From the NCBI GenBank assembly GCA_035935655.1, contig DASYWW010000013.1, forward strand, positions 1 through 64,000: a DNA stretch of 64,000 nt. The letters run 5' to 3'. Numbering within the stretch: position 1 is the first letter of the stretch; each line of letters begins with the position of its first letter. Both the position numbers and the translations under genes were made by a program. The notes under the pieces are model-generated. The model was not told the origin of the DNA. It searched no databases and saw only the letters and a list, made by a program, of their open reading frames with translations. Of this stretch, positions 9,427-18,481 are shown piece by piece. This stretch comes from Candidatus Bathyarchaeia archaeon (GTDB lineage Archaea > Thermoproteota > Bathyarchaeia > 40CM-2-53-6).

Positions 9427-9549
9427 TGGTGGACCGGGCGGGATTTGAACCCGCGACCTTCCGGTCTCTAGACCAATTTCCTGGTTTGCAAACCGGACGT
9501 TCTTCGGCCTGACAACGTTCGTCAGCATACCAGGCTGAACTACCGGCCC
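9427..9549 (-). tRNA. tRNA-Ala(UGC) with two introns
   Basis: Acceptor strands GGGCCGG and CCGGTCC pair fully and include the G3-U70 wobble that marks tRNA-Ala. The anticodon loop TTTGCAA carries UGC and is closed by TCCGG/CCGGA. The T arm is GCGGG-TTCAAAT-CCCGC and CCA is encoded (9427-9429). The 123-nt gene is about 46 nt too long. A 21-nt insert lies at the canonical 37/38 site, between TTTGCA and ACCGGA. About 25 nt sits inside the D arm, between GTTCAGCCTGGTA and GAAC, and contains the hairpin CTGAC-GAACGTT-GTCAG. The exact D-arm splice points are uncertain by a base or two. Confidence 0.88.
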
Positions 9550-9646
9550 ACTCGGTCCGAACCCGATATTCTAGCCCGGTTAAAGCCTTTGACGACGGTC
9601 CCGGCTGTAATGCTTTCCAAATCAACAAACACTTTCGTTTACGTCT

Positions 9647-10606
9647 ATGAACCTTCAAAGGGCAAAGAGAACAGATTCTGCGATGTCCCTATCCTCTGAG
9701 TTCCATATGTCTCCAGATGTGGCAGCTGAAACTGGAATCCATATCGGAGATGGCGGGCTCTCCATCAAGAGAGGAGGACCCCACGGTTCTTATCTGTATG
9801 AGGTAACGGGACATGCGCTCGAAGATCAGCTTTACTTGATCGGCACCGTAATGCCCACAATCTCCGCCGCGTATGACCTCCAACGACCGGGATTGTACAT
9901 CAACCCTGAACAGACCTGGATCTCGTTAAGATATCAGAGCAAAGCCGTTGCACTCTTCAAGCACGAAACTCTCGGGCTTCCCAATGGCAGGAAACGAAAC
10001 CTCTCGATCCCGGAGTCCCTGAGTAGCGATCCCCGGTTGATGAGACTTCTTGGGAGAGAGCTTCTAGCGACGGATGGCCTCCTTGGGTTTTACAGCGCTA
10101 ACCAAGGCGGAGCTCACAAATATCCTCGAATTCAGTTCAAGATGAATGCCGGACACGTAATTGATCAACTATCAAACTTCTTGAGAAATGAGTTAGGAAT
10201 TTCTTTCCTAAGAAGAACTGAGCGGGTGGCTCACAACGGATGGGGAGTCAGTCATCAACAAATTCTGCAAATCAGCCGCTCGGACGACATAGACACTTGG
10301 AGGAGAGAAATTGGCTTTTCGAATCCGTCCCATATTTCTCGCATGATGATCTTCGAATCTCTGGGAGAGTGCATTCCTCGAACCAGTATTGTAGATCGTT
10401 TGTCGTTTCTAAGCGGTCGCACCTCAAGATTTGAGACTTCAGGCCCGATTACTCCCTACGATCTTCTCTCAGTCGTCGATAAGATGAGGAGGAATTTTGG
10501 ATTTCCGCAGATAAGAGGAGAGGCGATTCTTCAGAAGATGCGGGAAATCAACAGGCATTTGCAGTCAGGTCTGGGTCGCGGGCTTCCTGTCCTCGTCGAT
10601 TCTTGA
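9647..10606 (+). CDS. LAGLIDADG homing-endonuclease-like protein
   Basis: A 319-residue protein with two LAGLIDADG-like halves. The first half contains ETGIHIGDGGLSI (acidic residue Asp35) and the core LLGRELLATDGLLGF with Asp143, the positions where this family carries its catalytic acids. It is followed by PRIQFKMNAGHVIDQLSNFL, typical of the saddle domain, and by EIGFSNPSHISR near residue 221, a common C-terminal signature. It is not inserted in another gene but stands between intron-bearing tRNA-Ala and tRNA-Phe, stopping 2 bp before the tRNA-Phe 3' end. It may be a free-standing endonuclease or a derived regulator; activity is untested. The start could be ATG 9647 or 9683. Confidence 0.68.
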   Translation: MNLQRAKRTDSAMSLSSEFHMSPDVAAETGIHIGDGGLSIKRGGPHGSYLYEVTGHALEDQLYLIGTVMPTISAAYDLQRPGLYINPEQTWISLRYQSKAVALFKHETLGLPNGRKRNLSIPESLSSDPRLMRLLGRELLATDGLLGFYSANQGGAHKYPRIQFKMNAGHVIDQLSNFLRNELGISFLRRTERVAHNGWGVSHQQILQISRSDDIDTWRREIGFSNPSHISRMMIFESLGECIPRTSIVDRLSFLSGRTSRFETSGPITPYDLLSVVDKMRRNFGFPQIRGEAILQKMREINRHLQSGLGRGLPVLVDS

Positions 10607-10608
10607 GG

Positions 10609-10731
10609 GGCCGCCGGCGGGAGTTTCGCGTCTACTACAGGCGCTTCGAACCCGCCCCGCAGGCTCCATTTGCCAGGGCCGCTCTTCGGGACCCTTCAGG
10701 CCTGTACGCTACCAAGCTACGCTACGGCGGC
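10609..10731 (-). tRNA. tRNA-Phe(GAA) with two introns
   Basis: Acceptor GCCGCCG pairs perfectly with CGGCGGC. The D arm is GCGT-AGCTTGGTA-GCGT. The anticodon stem CAGGC/GCCTG encloses CTGAAG and, after the intron, A, giving anticodon GAA. Two inserts explain the 123-nt length. A 28-nt intron lies at 37/38. A 22-nt intron lies in the T loop between positions 59 and 60, splitting GCGGG-TTCGAA from T-CCCGC. Removing both leaves 73 nt. Base 73 is C instead of the usual A, it can pair with the G just before position 1, and CCA is not encoded. A TATA-like TTACATATT lies about 30 bp upstream (10760-10768). Confidence 0.85.
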
Positions 10732-11023
10732 CACGCGGAAGACCCGAGAGGGGCGGGGAATATGTAAGTTTGCAAACTCCACGCGACAGAATCTTGCACT
10801 GGTCCCAGCAATACCTGCACGCGTGAAGTCGAACCCGCGCTCCAAATGTTACACCAATCCATCCATTTTTCCGACTGAGAGAATGTATTATTTCAATGAA
10901 CGTGACATTCTTCATGTTCAAAACAACCCGAGGCCGCGCGAGCCCATCGAGAGATGAGCCCCGAGTTTCTGCAAAACCGCTATGAAATCCCTGACCGTCT
11001 AACAGTCACTCTAGATGTAGAAA

Positions 11024-11281
11024 ATGGCAAGTGCGAAAAACGAGCTTCTCCTGTTAAGGACTTTCAGGCTCGCCCTCCCCGCAGCTCTACTAGCCACCCT
11101 CCTCTGGACACTTGAATTCGGCGAACCCACGAGACAATGGATCTACAATGGACTAGGCGCAAACGCAAACAACATCGTCTTCATACTCGGGCTAGTACTC
11201 GTCGTTGGACTCTACTGGTTCATGGGCGTGTACGAACGGAAGATCCTCTACGAGAACCGGCACACAAGACCCGCATTCTAA
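11024..11281 (+). CDS. Small two-helix membrane protein
   Basis: An 85-residue protein with two hydrophobic segments (about residues 15-30 and 50-68), the second being NNIVFILGLVLVVGLYWFMG, followed by a short basic tail. It starts at ATG 11024. I do not recognise a family. It lies 292 bp after tRNA-Phe and 126 bp before endonuclease IV on the same strand. It is probably real because both helices are sharply defined and codon use matches its neighbours. Confidence 0.5.
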   Translation: MASAKNELLLLRTFRLALPAALLATLLWTLEFGEPTRQWIYNGLGANANNIVFILGLVLVVGLYWFMGVYERKILYENRHTRPAF

Positions 11282-11406
11282 CCACCAGCGGAACCTATCA
11301 ACGCCTCCACTTTCTTACTTCATCCCCCAGATTCTTCAAGAATAGTTTTCGAGAGCCAAAGCTATCTACCACGAGACGCCTCGACAAACGGTGGTAGAGT
11401 CCGAGT

Positions 11407-12246
11407 TTGAAGGTTGGAGTACACGTATCCATCTCAGGTTCTATAGGCCAAGCGGTTGATCGGGCTACGGAAGAAGGCTGTGATGCATTCCAGGTGTTCA
11501 CTCGAAATCCTCGGGGTTGGAAATTCGCCGACCTAGATCCCGAAGAGGTCAAGAGTTTCAAGGAAAAACTAGCCCAGTCCAACCTAGGACCTGTCGTGGA
11601 TCACATGCCCTACCTTCCCAACTTGTCCTGTCCCGAGGACGAGCTGTACGAAAAATCCACCGCCACACTCTTAGCAGAAGTGGATCGTTGCGGGACCCTC
11701 GGGATCCCCTACCTAGTTTGCCATCTTGGCAGCCACTTGGGAATGGGGAGAGATGTTGGCTTGCAAAGAATCACCGACGCTCTAAACATGGCTGTCAAGC
11801 GCGTCAAGAAAGACCCTTGGATACTATTGGAGAATATGGCGGGGCAGAGGAACAGCATGGGCTCAAACTTTCCCGATATCCGAGAGATCATCGAGGGAGT
11901 GAAAAAGAAAGAACGACTCGGCGTCTGCCTCGATACCTGCCACGCCTACGCCGCAGGCATGGATCTCCACACCGAGAAGGGCGTGGGTCAGACCCTTGCG
12001 AGTTTCGGCAAAGATATCGGCTTTGACAAGCTGAAGGTGGTCCATTTGAACGATTCCCGCGGCGGGCAAGGGTCAGGACTCGACCGCCACGAACACATCG
12101 GCATGGGCTACATCGGGGCAAAGGGGTTCAAGACGATTCTACATCACGAGGCTATCCGGGACCTGCCCTGGATTTTGGAAACGCCCGAGGATGAGAGGCG
12201 CGATGATAGGGGTAACTTGGAAACAGTTCGCAAGCTGGCAAAATGA
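11407..12246 (+). CDS. nfo: Endonuclease IV (AP endonuclease)
   Basis: Cleaves DNA 5' of abasic sites in base-excision repair using a trinuclear zinc centre. The 279-residue TIM barrel shows the family signatures: VGVHVSISGS at the N-terminus, VCHLGSHLG near residue 101, LLENMAGQ (Glu ligand) near 142, CLDTCHAYAAG near 178, HLNDSRGGQGSGLDRHEHIGMG near 216 with its Asp and His ligands, and ILETPED near the end. The start codon is TTG. Its last 4 bases overlap the endonuclease III gene (ATGA), so the two act as one repair operon. Confidence 0.93.
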   Translation: MKVGVHVSISGSIGQAVDRATEEGCDAFQVFTRNPRGWKFADLDPEEVKSFKEKLAQSNLGPVVDHMPYLPNLSCPEDELYEKSTATLLAEVDRCGTLGIPYLVCHLGSHLGMGRDVGLQRITDALNMAVKRVKKDPWILLENMAGQRNSMGSNFPDIREIIEGVKKKERLGVCLDTCHAYAAGMDLHTEKGVGQTLASFGKDIGFDKLKVVHLNDSRGGQGSGLDRHEHIGMGYIGAKGFKTILHHEAIRDLPWILETPEDERRDDRGNLETVRKLAK

Positions 12247-12959
12247 AAACGCCGGTCGATCTACAATCAGCCGGTGCAATTCACCGGATTATCGGAGATG
12301 CCGCTCTAGCAGTTGACAGAGCTAGAAAGGATGATCCAACAGCTTTGCAGGAGATTAGCGAATCGACCGATGGTGATCCTTTCAGGGTCCTAATTGCGAC
12401 TGTGCTTTCTCATCGAACCAAGGATCCTGTTACCGCACTCGCCTCATCTAGGCTCTTCGCCCGCTTCCCTAATGTCAAGAGTTTGGCTGCTGCAAATCCT
12501 CGGACAGTCGCGAGACTCATCAAGCCCGTAGGCTTCTACAATACGAAAGCGCGAACTGTCAAGAAGATCTCAAGGATCTTGCTCGACAAGTACAGTGGCA
12601 AAGTACCCGAGAATATGGATCAGCTTCTCGAGCTCCCTTCTGTTGGACGTAAGACTGCGAACTGCGTTTTCGTTTACGGGTTCAAGACACCCGCGATCCC
12701 TGTCGATACTCATGTGCATCGAATTTTCAACCGTATTGGAGTAGTTGAGACCAAGACACCTGAGGATACTGAGAAGGAGTTAACCCGGTTAGCCAACCGG
12801 AAAGATTGGCTTCCGCTTAACGAGGTCTTCGTAAGATTCGGCCAACTGGTCTGCAAACCTATCGGGCCACACTGTTCGGATTGTCCGCTGAATGACAGGT
12901 GCAAATACTACAAGGCTGACTATCTTCCTCGCATCAAGAAAAAGCAACAACGAAAGTAG
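12243..12959 (+). CDS. nth: Endonuclease III (DNA glycosylase/AP lyase)
   Basis: Removes oxidised pyrimidines and nicks the resulting site. The 238-residue protein has the helix-hairpin-helix LPSVGRKTAN with catalytic Lys137, the catalytic Asp155 in VDTHVHR, and a complete 4Fe-4S loop C204-x6-C211-x2-C214-x5-C220. It overlaps nfo by 4 bp, which implies translational coupling: Nth creates or meets abasic sites that endonuclease IV processes. Confidence 0.94.
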   Translation: MKTPVDLQSAGAIHRIIGDAALAVDRARKDDPTALQEISESTDGDPFRVLIATVLSHRTKDPVTALASSRLFARFPNVKSLAAANPRTVARLIKPVGFYNTKARTVKKISRILLDKYSGKVPENMDQLLELPSVGRKTANCVFVYGFKTPAIPVDTHVHRIFNRIGVVETKTPEDTEKELTRLANRKDWLPLNEVFVRFGQLVCKPIGPHCSDCPLNDRCKYYKADYLPRIKKKQQRK

Positions 12960-13026
12960 AGAAACGGCGTCCTTCGATCCCTCATAGTACCATCCAGGCG
13001 ATTAGCCGGCCCGTTCAGCGAAAATC

Positions 13027-13209
13027 TCATGCCGCTACTTGGCTGGCTATTCTCAGGCTGGGAGGATTATTTGTCGGCCCTAGCTTCTCAACATCGAATG
13101 TCATATGACAGAGGCCGCATGTGTGGTCATGGCCGATCGGGTCGTAACACTTGTCCAGTCGCGCACAGAAGGGACATTTCACTCGGTCGCTCGACGCATA
13201 CGATTTCAT
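13027..13209 (-). CDS. Small zinc-ribbon protein
   Basis: A 60-residue protein with KCPFCARLDKCYD and HTCGLCHMTFD, giving two CxxC knuckles about 20 residues apart, enough for one zinc site. It begins at ATG 13209 and lies alone in the gap between nth and sufB. Such ribbons often bind nucleic acid or a protein partner; no more can be said. An overlapping plus-strand frame of similar length lacks any motif. Confidence 0.45.
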   Translation of the reverse strand: MKSYASSDRVKCPFCARLDKCYDPIGHDHTCGLCHMTFDVEKLGPTNNPPSLRIASQVAA

Positions 13210-13413
13210 TGTCGTCTCTTCTATGGTTTATAGCGTTGGCATAATCCAATGTTTTTGACCGGTTGTTCAGGGGAATTTACTGGGCTTGTTCAGCCTTCTT
13301 GAATGTCGGAGCGCGGGCGTTCGAGTCATCGTAAGGTAAGACTTTAGAGTAATCGACCCATTCCGGGGTCTTCTACTGGCTCTCGAACGACCCGCCAGGC
13401 TTGAGACGGAACC

Positions 13414-13451
13414 TGTAAATAGCGAGCGGTCCCAGTATAACATACGTCATA
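13414..13451 (+). promoter_or_regulatory. sufB promoter with palindromic operator-like site
   Basis: TGTAAATAGC (13414-13423) fits a TATA box. It is followed by the 16-base imperfect palindrome TATAACATACGTCATA at 13436-13451, which would overlap the transcription start. The sufB ATG is at 13468. Near-identical 16-mers occur upstream of sufC and the ZIP gene, so a shared repressor is inferred. Confidence 0.6.
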
Positions 13452-13467
13452 AAGAGAGAACGAAACG

Positions 13468-14868
13468 ATGGCCAAGAATAGTTACCTCGACCTAGATTAC
13501 GCAAAATACGACTTCAAGGATACTCAGAAGCCTGTCTTCAAGTCCGAGAGAGGACTCTCTCGCGAGACGGTCGAACAAATTTCTGATATGAAGAAAGAGC
13601 CTGAATGGATGAAGAAATTCAGGCTAAGAGCCTACGAACATTTCATCCAGCGGCCCATGCCCACGTGGGGCGGCAACCTGTCCCATATCGACTTCAACGA
13701 CATCTACTATTACCTAAAACCCACCGACAAGGTGGAGAAGAGCTGGGACGATGTCCCTGAGAAGATCAAGAAGACCTTCGACAGGCTAGGAATACCTGAG
13801 GCCGAGAAGAAGTTCCTGGCAGGAGTAGGCGCTCAATACGAATCAGAGGTTGTCTATCACAGCCTCCTGAAGCATTTGGAGGACAAGGGTGTAATCTTCT
13901 GCGACACTGATACAGCGCTCAAGTTACACCCGGAGATTGTCAAGAAATATTTCGGAACAATCATTCCGCCTGAAGATAACAAGATGGCCGCGCTCAACAG
14001 CGCTGTCTGGAGCGGCGGCAGCTTCATCTACATTCCCCCAGGCGTCAAAGTCGACCTACCACTACAAGCGTACTTTAGAATCAACGCGGCAAACATGGGA
14101 CAGTTCGAGAGAACCCTGATCATCGCAGACGACTACGCAGACGTGCAGTACATCGAAGGCTGTACGGCCCCTGTCTATTCCACAGACTCTCTCCACTCCG
14201 CGGTCGTCGAGATAATCGCGAAGAAGGGAGCTAAGGTCCGCTACACTACTCTCCAGAACTGGTCGTCCGACGTCTACAACCTCGTCACCAAGAGAGCCTA
14301 CGCCTACGAAGACGCAAGCGTCGAATGGATCGACGCAAACGTCGGCAGCAAACTCACAATGAAGTACCCGTCCGTCTACCTTGTCGGACCAAGAGCGAAG
14401 GCCGAGATAGTCTCAGTAGCATTCGCAGGCAAAGACCGCCACCAAGATACAGGCGCAAAAGCCGTCCACCTCGCTCCTTACACCAGTTCCAGAATCACAG
14501 CAAAATCCGTTAGCAAAGATGGCGGATTGACAACATACCGAGGACTAGTCCACGTCGCCAAGGGGGCCGTCGGAGTAAAATCCAGTGTCCGATGCGACGC
14601 CCTACTAATGGACGCGCAATCAAAAACATCAACCTACCCCTACATGGAAGTCAACGAAGACGACGCCACAATAACTCACGAAGCAACAGTTGGACGGATC
14701 AACGAAGACCAGTTATTCTACCTCATGTCCAGAGGCTTGACCGAAACCCAAGCACTCAGCATGATAGTCACAGGATTCATGGAACCATTCACAAGAGTAC
14801 TCCCGATGGAATACGCGGTCGAGTTTAACCGACTAATCGAGATGGAAATGGAAGGCGCCGTCGGCTAG
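13468..14868 (+). CDS. sufB: Fe-S cluster scaffold SufB
   Basis: Core scaffold of the SUF iron-sulfur assembly machine, working with SufC and SufD. The 466-residue protein has the usual parallel beta-helix core. The C-terminal conserved block contains [18 protein letters not shown] (the conserved Cys), followed by [19 protein letters not shown]. The ATG start is preceded by a clear TATA/operator region. sufD follows 54 bp later on the same strand; sufC and the rest of the system are on the opposite strand at 18.5-21.4 kb. Confidence 0.95.
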   Translation: MAKNSYLDLDYAKYDFKDTQKPVFKSERGLSRETVEQISDMKKEPEWMKKFRLRAYEHFIQRPMPTWGGNLSHIDFNDIYYYLKPTDKVEKSWDDVPEKIKKTFDRLGIPEAEKKFLAGVGAQYESEVVYHSLLKHLEDKGVIFCDTDTALKLHPEIVKKYFGTIIPPEDNKMAALNSAVWSGGSFIYIPPGVKVDLPLQAYFRINAANMGQFERTLIIADDYADVQYIEGCTAPVYSTDSLHSAVVEIIAKKGAKVRYTTLQNWSSDVYNLVTKRAYAYEDASVEWIDANVGSKLTMKYPSVYLVGPRAKAEIVSVAFAGKDRHQDTGAKAVHLAPYTSSRITAKSVSKDGGLTTYRGLVHVAKGAVGVKSSVRCDALLMDAQSKTSTYPYMEVNEDDATITHEATVGRINEDQLFYLMSRGLTETQALSMIVTGFMEPFTRVLPMEYAVEFNRLIEMEMEGAVG

Positions 14869-14922
14869 ACACCGAAGAAACCCAAACCTTCTAACATGCC
14901 AGCATTCTAACGGTAGCCAGCC

Positions 14923-16344
14923 ATGGGCAAATCGCTCGCTAGTCCCACGGAAGGCATGATCAAAGAAGTCTCAGCATCCTTCTCTGAACCCCAAGAGCTC
15001 AGTCGAGAAAGATTCCTTGCTCTCGACTATTTCAACAAGCTACCTCTGGAGAAGTCCACACTCTACACGAAGTATGTGGACATTCTATCCGGGCTTACGT
15101 TAGATTCGTTTGAACCTGGGCTGCCGTCTCACATCAAATCTACACCGCAGGAGATCGCCCATCTCGTCAGGGAGAGAGACGAGCCGACTCTATCTCTCCA
15201 AGTCGATTCTCAAATGGTCCGCACGGAAATTCACGGGACCCTGGAGAAAGAAGGAATCATATTCTCGAACATCCACTCAGCCATAGCCAACAACCCAGAG
15301 CTGACTCGAAGCCACTTTACCAAGGCGATTCCACCCGACGACGACAAATTCGCAGCTCTCAACAACGCCTTCTTCACCGCGGGCACATTCCTATACGTCC
15401 CGAAAGGGCTCAACATCAAAATCCCGTTCCGAAATATTGTCCTGCTCAAGACCCGCCGTCAAGCGGCATTCACCCACAACATCATTATCGCAGAAGAAGC
15501 CAGCAAGCTGAGCTTTCTTCAGGAAGCCTACTCAAAACTTGACCCCTCCCAACAGGGATCCGCACTCTACAGTGAGGTGACCGAAGTCTATCTCGGCGAA
15601 GATGCAGAGGTCAACTTCGCTAGCCTGCAAAACTTCGAAGGTGACGTTCATTCAACACTCAACAGACGATGCGTTGGCCAGAAGGATTCTCGCATGAACT
15701 GGACCATCGGCCACATTGGCGGTGGGACGACCCGCTCCAGAGTAGAGAGTGTCATGAACGGACCCGGGGCAGCCGCGGAGGACGTCGAAATCGTCTTCGG
15801 TTCGGGGGCTCAGCGAGTTGACGCAGTCACCGATCTTACCCACAGATCCACCAACACAACGGGACATGTGCTCGCACGGGGAGTGTTGCGAGACACGTCA
15901 CGTACCATATTCAAGGGCATGATACGGATCGAAGAAGGAGCGAAGAACTCGAACTCATACCTTGCAGAACACGCAATGATCCTGAGCAAGAAAGCAAGGG
16001 CAGACGCCATACCGGGTCTAGAGATCATGACGAACGAGGTGAAGGCCACTCATTCAGGATCTGTAAGCCAGGTGGACGAGGAACAGATTTTCTATCTAAT
16101 GTCTCGTGGCTTGACCCAGAGCGAAGCCCAGAGAATGATCATCATCGGATTCCTACACCCCGCTGTTCAACGGATACCTTTGAAGACAGTAAGAGCCGCT
16201 ATACAATACCTCATCGAAGAGAAGTGGCTAGGAAGGGGCGGACAAATCCCTCCAAGCCCAGAACAACTACCGGAATTCGAAGAAGAACCCGAGAAAGAAA
16301 GCGTATCCTCCGATCTTTTCGAGAGGCACTACAAGTACCGGTAG
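14923..16344 (+). CDS. sufD: SufD/SufB paralogue
   Basis: Second SUF scaffold subunit, 473 residues, partner of SufB in the SufBC2D complex. The N-terminal ~120 residues are divergent, followed by a beta-helix and the family C-terminus ARADAIPGLEIMTNEVKATH and [18 protein letters not shown]. The SufB-type catalytic Cys in the AxRCDA block is replaced here (KKARADAIPGLE), which fits SufD. It lies in one operon with sufB and, 8 bp later, the Rieske ferredoxin. Confidence 0.92.
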   Translation: MGKSLASPTEGMIKEVSASFSEPQELSRERFLALDYFNKLPLEKSTLYTKYVDILSGLTLDSFEPGLPSHIKSTPQEIAHLVRERDEPTLSLQVDSQMVRTEIHGTLEKEGIIFSNIHSAIANNPELTRSHFTKAIPPDDDKFAALNNAFFTAGTFLYVPKGLNIKIPFRNIVLLKTRRQAAFTHNIIIAEEASKLSFLQEAYSKLDPSQQGSALYSEVTEVYLGEDAEVNFASLQNFEGDVHSTLNRRCVGQKDSRMNWTIGHIGGGTTRSRVESVMNGPGAAAEDVEIVFGSGAQRVDAVTDLTHRSTNTTGHVLARGVLRDTSRTIFKGMIRIEEGAKNSNSYLAEHAMILSKKARADAIPGLEIMTNEVKATHSGSVSQVDEEQIFYLMSRGLTQSEAQRMIIIGFLHPAVQRIPLKTVRAAIQYLIEEKWLGRGGQIPPSPEQLPEFEEEPEKESVSSDLFERHYKYR

Positions 16345-16352
16345 CGACTCTC

Positions 16353-16664
16353 TTGGGAACTCTCATCAAAGCGTGTTCCCTCTCAGAGCTCCCGCCCGGG
16401 ACAATGAAGGGAATAGAGCATGAAGGCAAGAGAATCCTAGTTGTCAATCTTGAAGGAGCTATCTCTGCATGGGATGGAACATGTACACATGAAGAGTACG
16501 ATCTTTCGATGGGCTTTCTCACCGGAGACAGCGTCACCTGTTCACTACACTTGTCACGTTTCAATCTACTAACCGGAGAAGCCGTTAATCCGCCCGCGGA
16601 GAAACCGCTTGGTAGACATCAAGTAAAGATATCCAATGGAGAAATCTTCGTCGAAGTAGAATGA
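16353..16664 (+). CDS. Rieske-type [2Fe-2S] ferredoxin
   Basis: Small soluble electron carrier. From a TTG at 16353 it is 104 residues. C44-x-H46 (GTCTHEE) and C63-x2-H66 (CSLHLSRF) are the Cys/His ligands of a Rieske cluster. A longer frame reaches back to 16224, but its first 43 residues are Arg-rich, lie inside sufD out of frame and look non-coding, so the TTG 8 bp after the sufD stop is preferred. Rieske proteins commonly travel with suf genes in archaea, perhaps as electron donors for assembly. Its stop overlaps the ATG at 16661. Confidence 0.85.
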   Translation: MGTLIKACSLSELPPGTMKGIEHEGKRILVVNLEGAISAWDGTCTHEEYDLSMGFLTGDSVTCSLHLSRFNLLTGEAVNPPAEKPLGRHQVKISNGEIFVEVE

Positions 16665-16852
16665 AGCATGCCAAAGCCCTAGCCTCGACTTTTTCCAATC
16701 AAGATTACTTCGCCTCGTCTGTTCTTACTCGCCCTCGCAGTTTCAAGTTACATGGCCCTTTAGTCAACTCAACCTACTCTTCACATCAATCACCGAACGG
16801 TTTCGATGTGGGACAACCAAGAACGAGGCGAAAGCGAGGAAAGAGGGTAGGT

Positions 16853-18460
16853 TTGTCGGATCTGAGAAGATACATTCTCCTTCCATTCCTAGCGGCGCTT
16901 CTATTCATCACAATCTTCAACCCTCCAGTTCACGCCGCAGGCGAAACCTACACTCTCACAACCTCTGTTGCTCGATTGCAGGAGAGTAACACCGCGAACA
17001 CTTTGCTCATTCTAAACGTGTCCATCGCTAGCACGCTCACGCCCTATGCATTCACGTGGCATGTAAAAGATCCAAGCGGTACCGTCCGTCAGGCCAACAA
17101 CCAAACCAATGCGCCGCATCCAGCGTCCTTCGTGGAGAGCGTTGCCTATCCTGGTAAATTTGGTGCAGGAGCGAGCCTATCATACACGGGCACTTACGCG
17201 GTATGGGTCAATCAGACCCAGCCACCGCTAGTAGGTTCAACGGGTGTGGCAAGCGGACAATTTCAAGTGGGTCTGACAGATGGTCTCAGCTATCCGAGAC
17301 TTGCTCCTGTCTCAATCAAGGCGGTAAATTATCAGCCCAACGGAAACGTAACCATCAGAGTCTCTGGCCTGAGCGGCCTCGTTGCGGGTTTTCCGCTAAA
17401 TAAGACAGCAGATGGCAGCGGTGTCCTCTCATACACTTGGCCGTCAATACCTGCCTCACTTCCCGTTGGGAACTACAACGTATCCCTCACAGGCATTCCC
17501 GCGAAAACCCCACCTGACATTCAATCCTTCAGTGTAACTGCGATCAATGTGACAATTTCTTCTCTAATCATCAGCCGAAGCTTATTGCAAACGTCTCAAA
17601 CCGAGGACTTCCGTTTCTCGGCCACGTATCCAAATGGTGCTTCGGTCAAAGTAGGTTCCGTGAATCTACGTCTAGTTGAGGCAGACGGATTGACATCCCA
17701 CTATGTCGTAATGGCTTATAGTTCGACTTTGGCCGCGTTTCATGGAAGCTTCCAAATCCCTCTGAGCAGCGATGTCGGTCCCTGGGTCGCCACAGTCGAG
17801 GTTAACAGCTTCGACGATGGTTATGGGAACAAGGGACCAATCTCAAGTGTGTTGAAGCCTTTCACAGTGTCACCGGCGATACTAAGTGTGTCTGCCAACA
17901 CGAACTACAACAACTACACAATCGGAGGCATCGTGGCGATCTACGCATCTGTCGTGACTCCTGGAGGGTATAACTTCACGACCGGGACGGTCACCGCTAC
18001 AACGTATCACTCTTCGAGCCGAATCGGTAGTCCATTATCATTGTTCTATGACGCGAGTCGAGGCAAATGGGTGGGCAGCTACACGGTCAACTCAACCAAT
18101 CCAGCTGGTATTTGGCAAATACAGATCAACGCAACGGATAGTTACGGAAACTCGGGGCAAGGCTCCACATCTACTCTAGTCAGCATCCCTCCCGCGACCC
18201 CTCCACCTCAGCAAAGTGCCACGTTCAATTATCTTCTAGTATTGCTGATAGTGATAATCGCTGGGTTTGCGGTTCTAGTTTCCTGGCTCGTCTTTGGGAG
18301 GCGAAGGGTTCTGAGAAGGGTGCTGAAGGTCGATCTTGAAGCGATCCATGCGGAGGCGAAGAAGGTTGCGAACCAGGATTTCTTCAAGAAGGTTCAGGAG
18401 CAACTGAAGCAGCAGAAAATGGAAAGCAGCGGAGGTAAGGACAAAGAGGCAAACGCTTAG
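16853..18460 (+). CDS. Secreted Ig-like repeat protein with C-terminal membrane anchor (paralogue 1)
   Basis: A surface protein, about 536 residues from the TTG at 16853. That start puts a signal peptide (YILLPFLAALLFITIF, ending PVHAAG) at the N-terminus and matches its paralogue at 38313. The open frame extends back to ATG 16661. Four or so beta-sandwich (Ig/big-like) modules follow. A single membrane helix near the end (FNYLLVLLIVIIAGFAVLVS) precedes a basic cytoplasmic tail with VDLEAIHAEAKKVANQDFF and a Lys/Gln-rich helix. The ectodomain and this tail are conserved in the second copy, which is coupled to a MinD ATPase. Here the upstream neighbour is the Rieske gene and no ATPase is adjacent. 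Confidence 0.75.
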   Translation: MSDLRRYILLPFLAALLFITIFNPPVHAAGETYTLTTSVARLQESNTANTLLILNVSIASTLTPYAFTWHVKDPSGTVRQANNQTNAPHPASFVESVAYPGKFGAGASLSYTGTYAVWVNQTQPPLVGSTGVASGQFQVGLTDGLSYPRLAPVSIKAVNYQPNGNVTIRVSGLSGLVAGFPLNKTADGSGVLSYTWPSIPASLPVGNYNVSLTGIPAKTPPDIQSFSVTAINVTISSLIISRSLLQTSQTEDFRFSATYPNGASVKVGSVNLRLVEADGLTSHYVVMAYSSTLAAFHGSFQIPLSSDVGPWVATVEVNSFDDGYGNKGPISSVLKPFTVSPAILSVSANTNYNNYTIGGIVAIYASVVTPGGYNFTTGTVTATTYHSSSRIGSPLSLFYDASRGKWVGSYTVNSTNPAGIWQIQINATDSYGNSGQGSTSTLVSIPPATPPPQQSATFNYLLVLLIVIIAGFAVLVSWLVFGRRRVLRRVLKVDLEAIHAEAKKVANQDFFKKVQEQLKQQKMESSGGKDKEANA

Positions 18461-18481
18461 CGGATTACTGGTTCAAAGGAA

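Noticed and set aside
13099-13110. Perfect palindrome TGTCATATGACA
   Set aside because: Inside the small zinc-ribbon gene and not at a promoter; similar to operator halves but spacing differs.
16224-16352. N-terminal extension of the Rieske frame
   Set aside because: Arg-rich, overlaps sufD out of frame; the TTG at 16353 gives a normal Rieske length.
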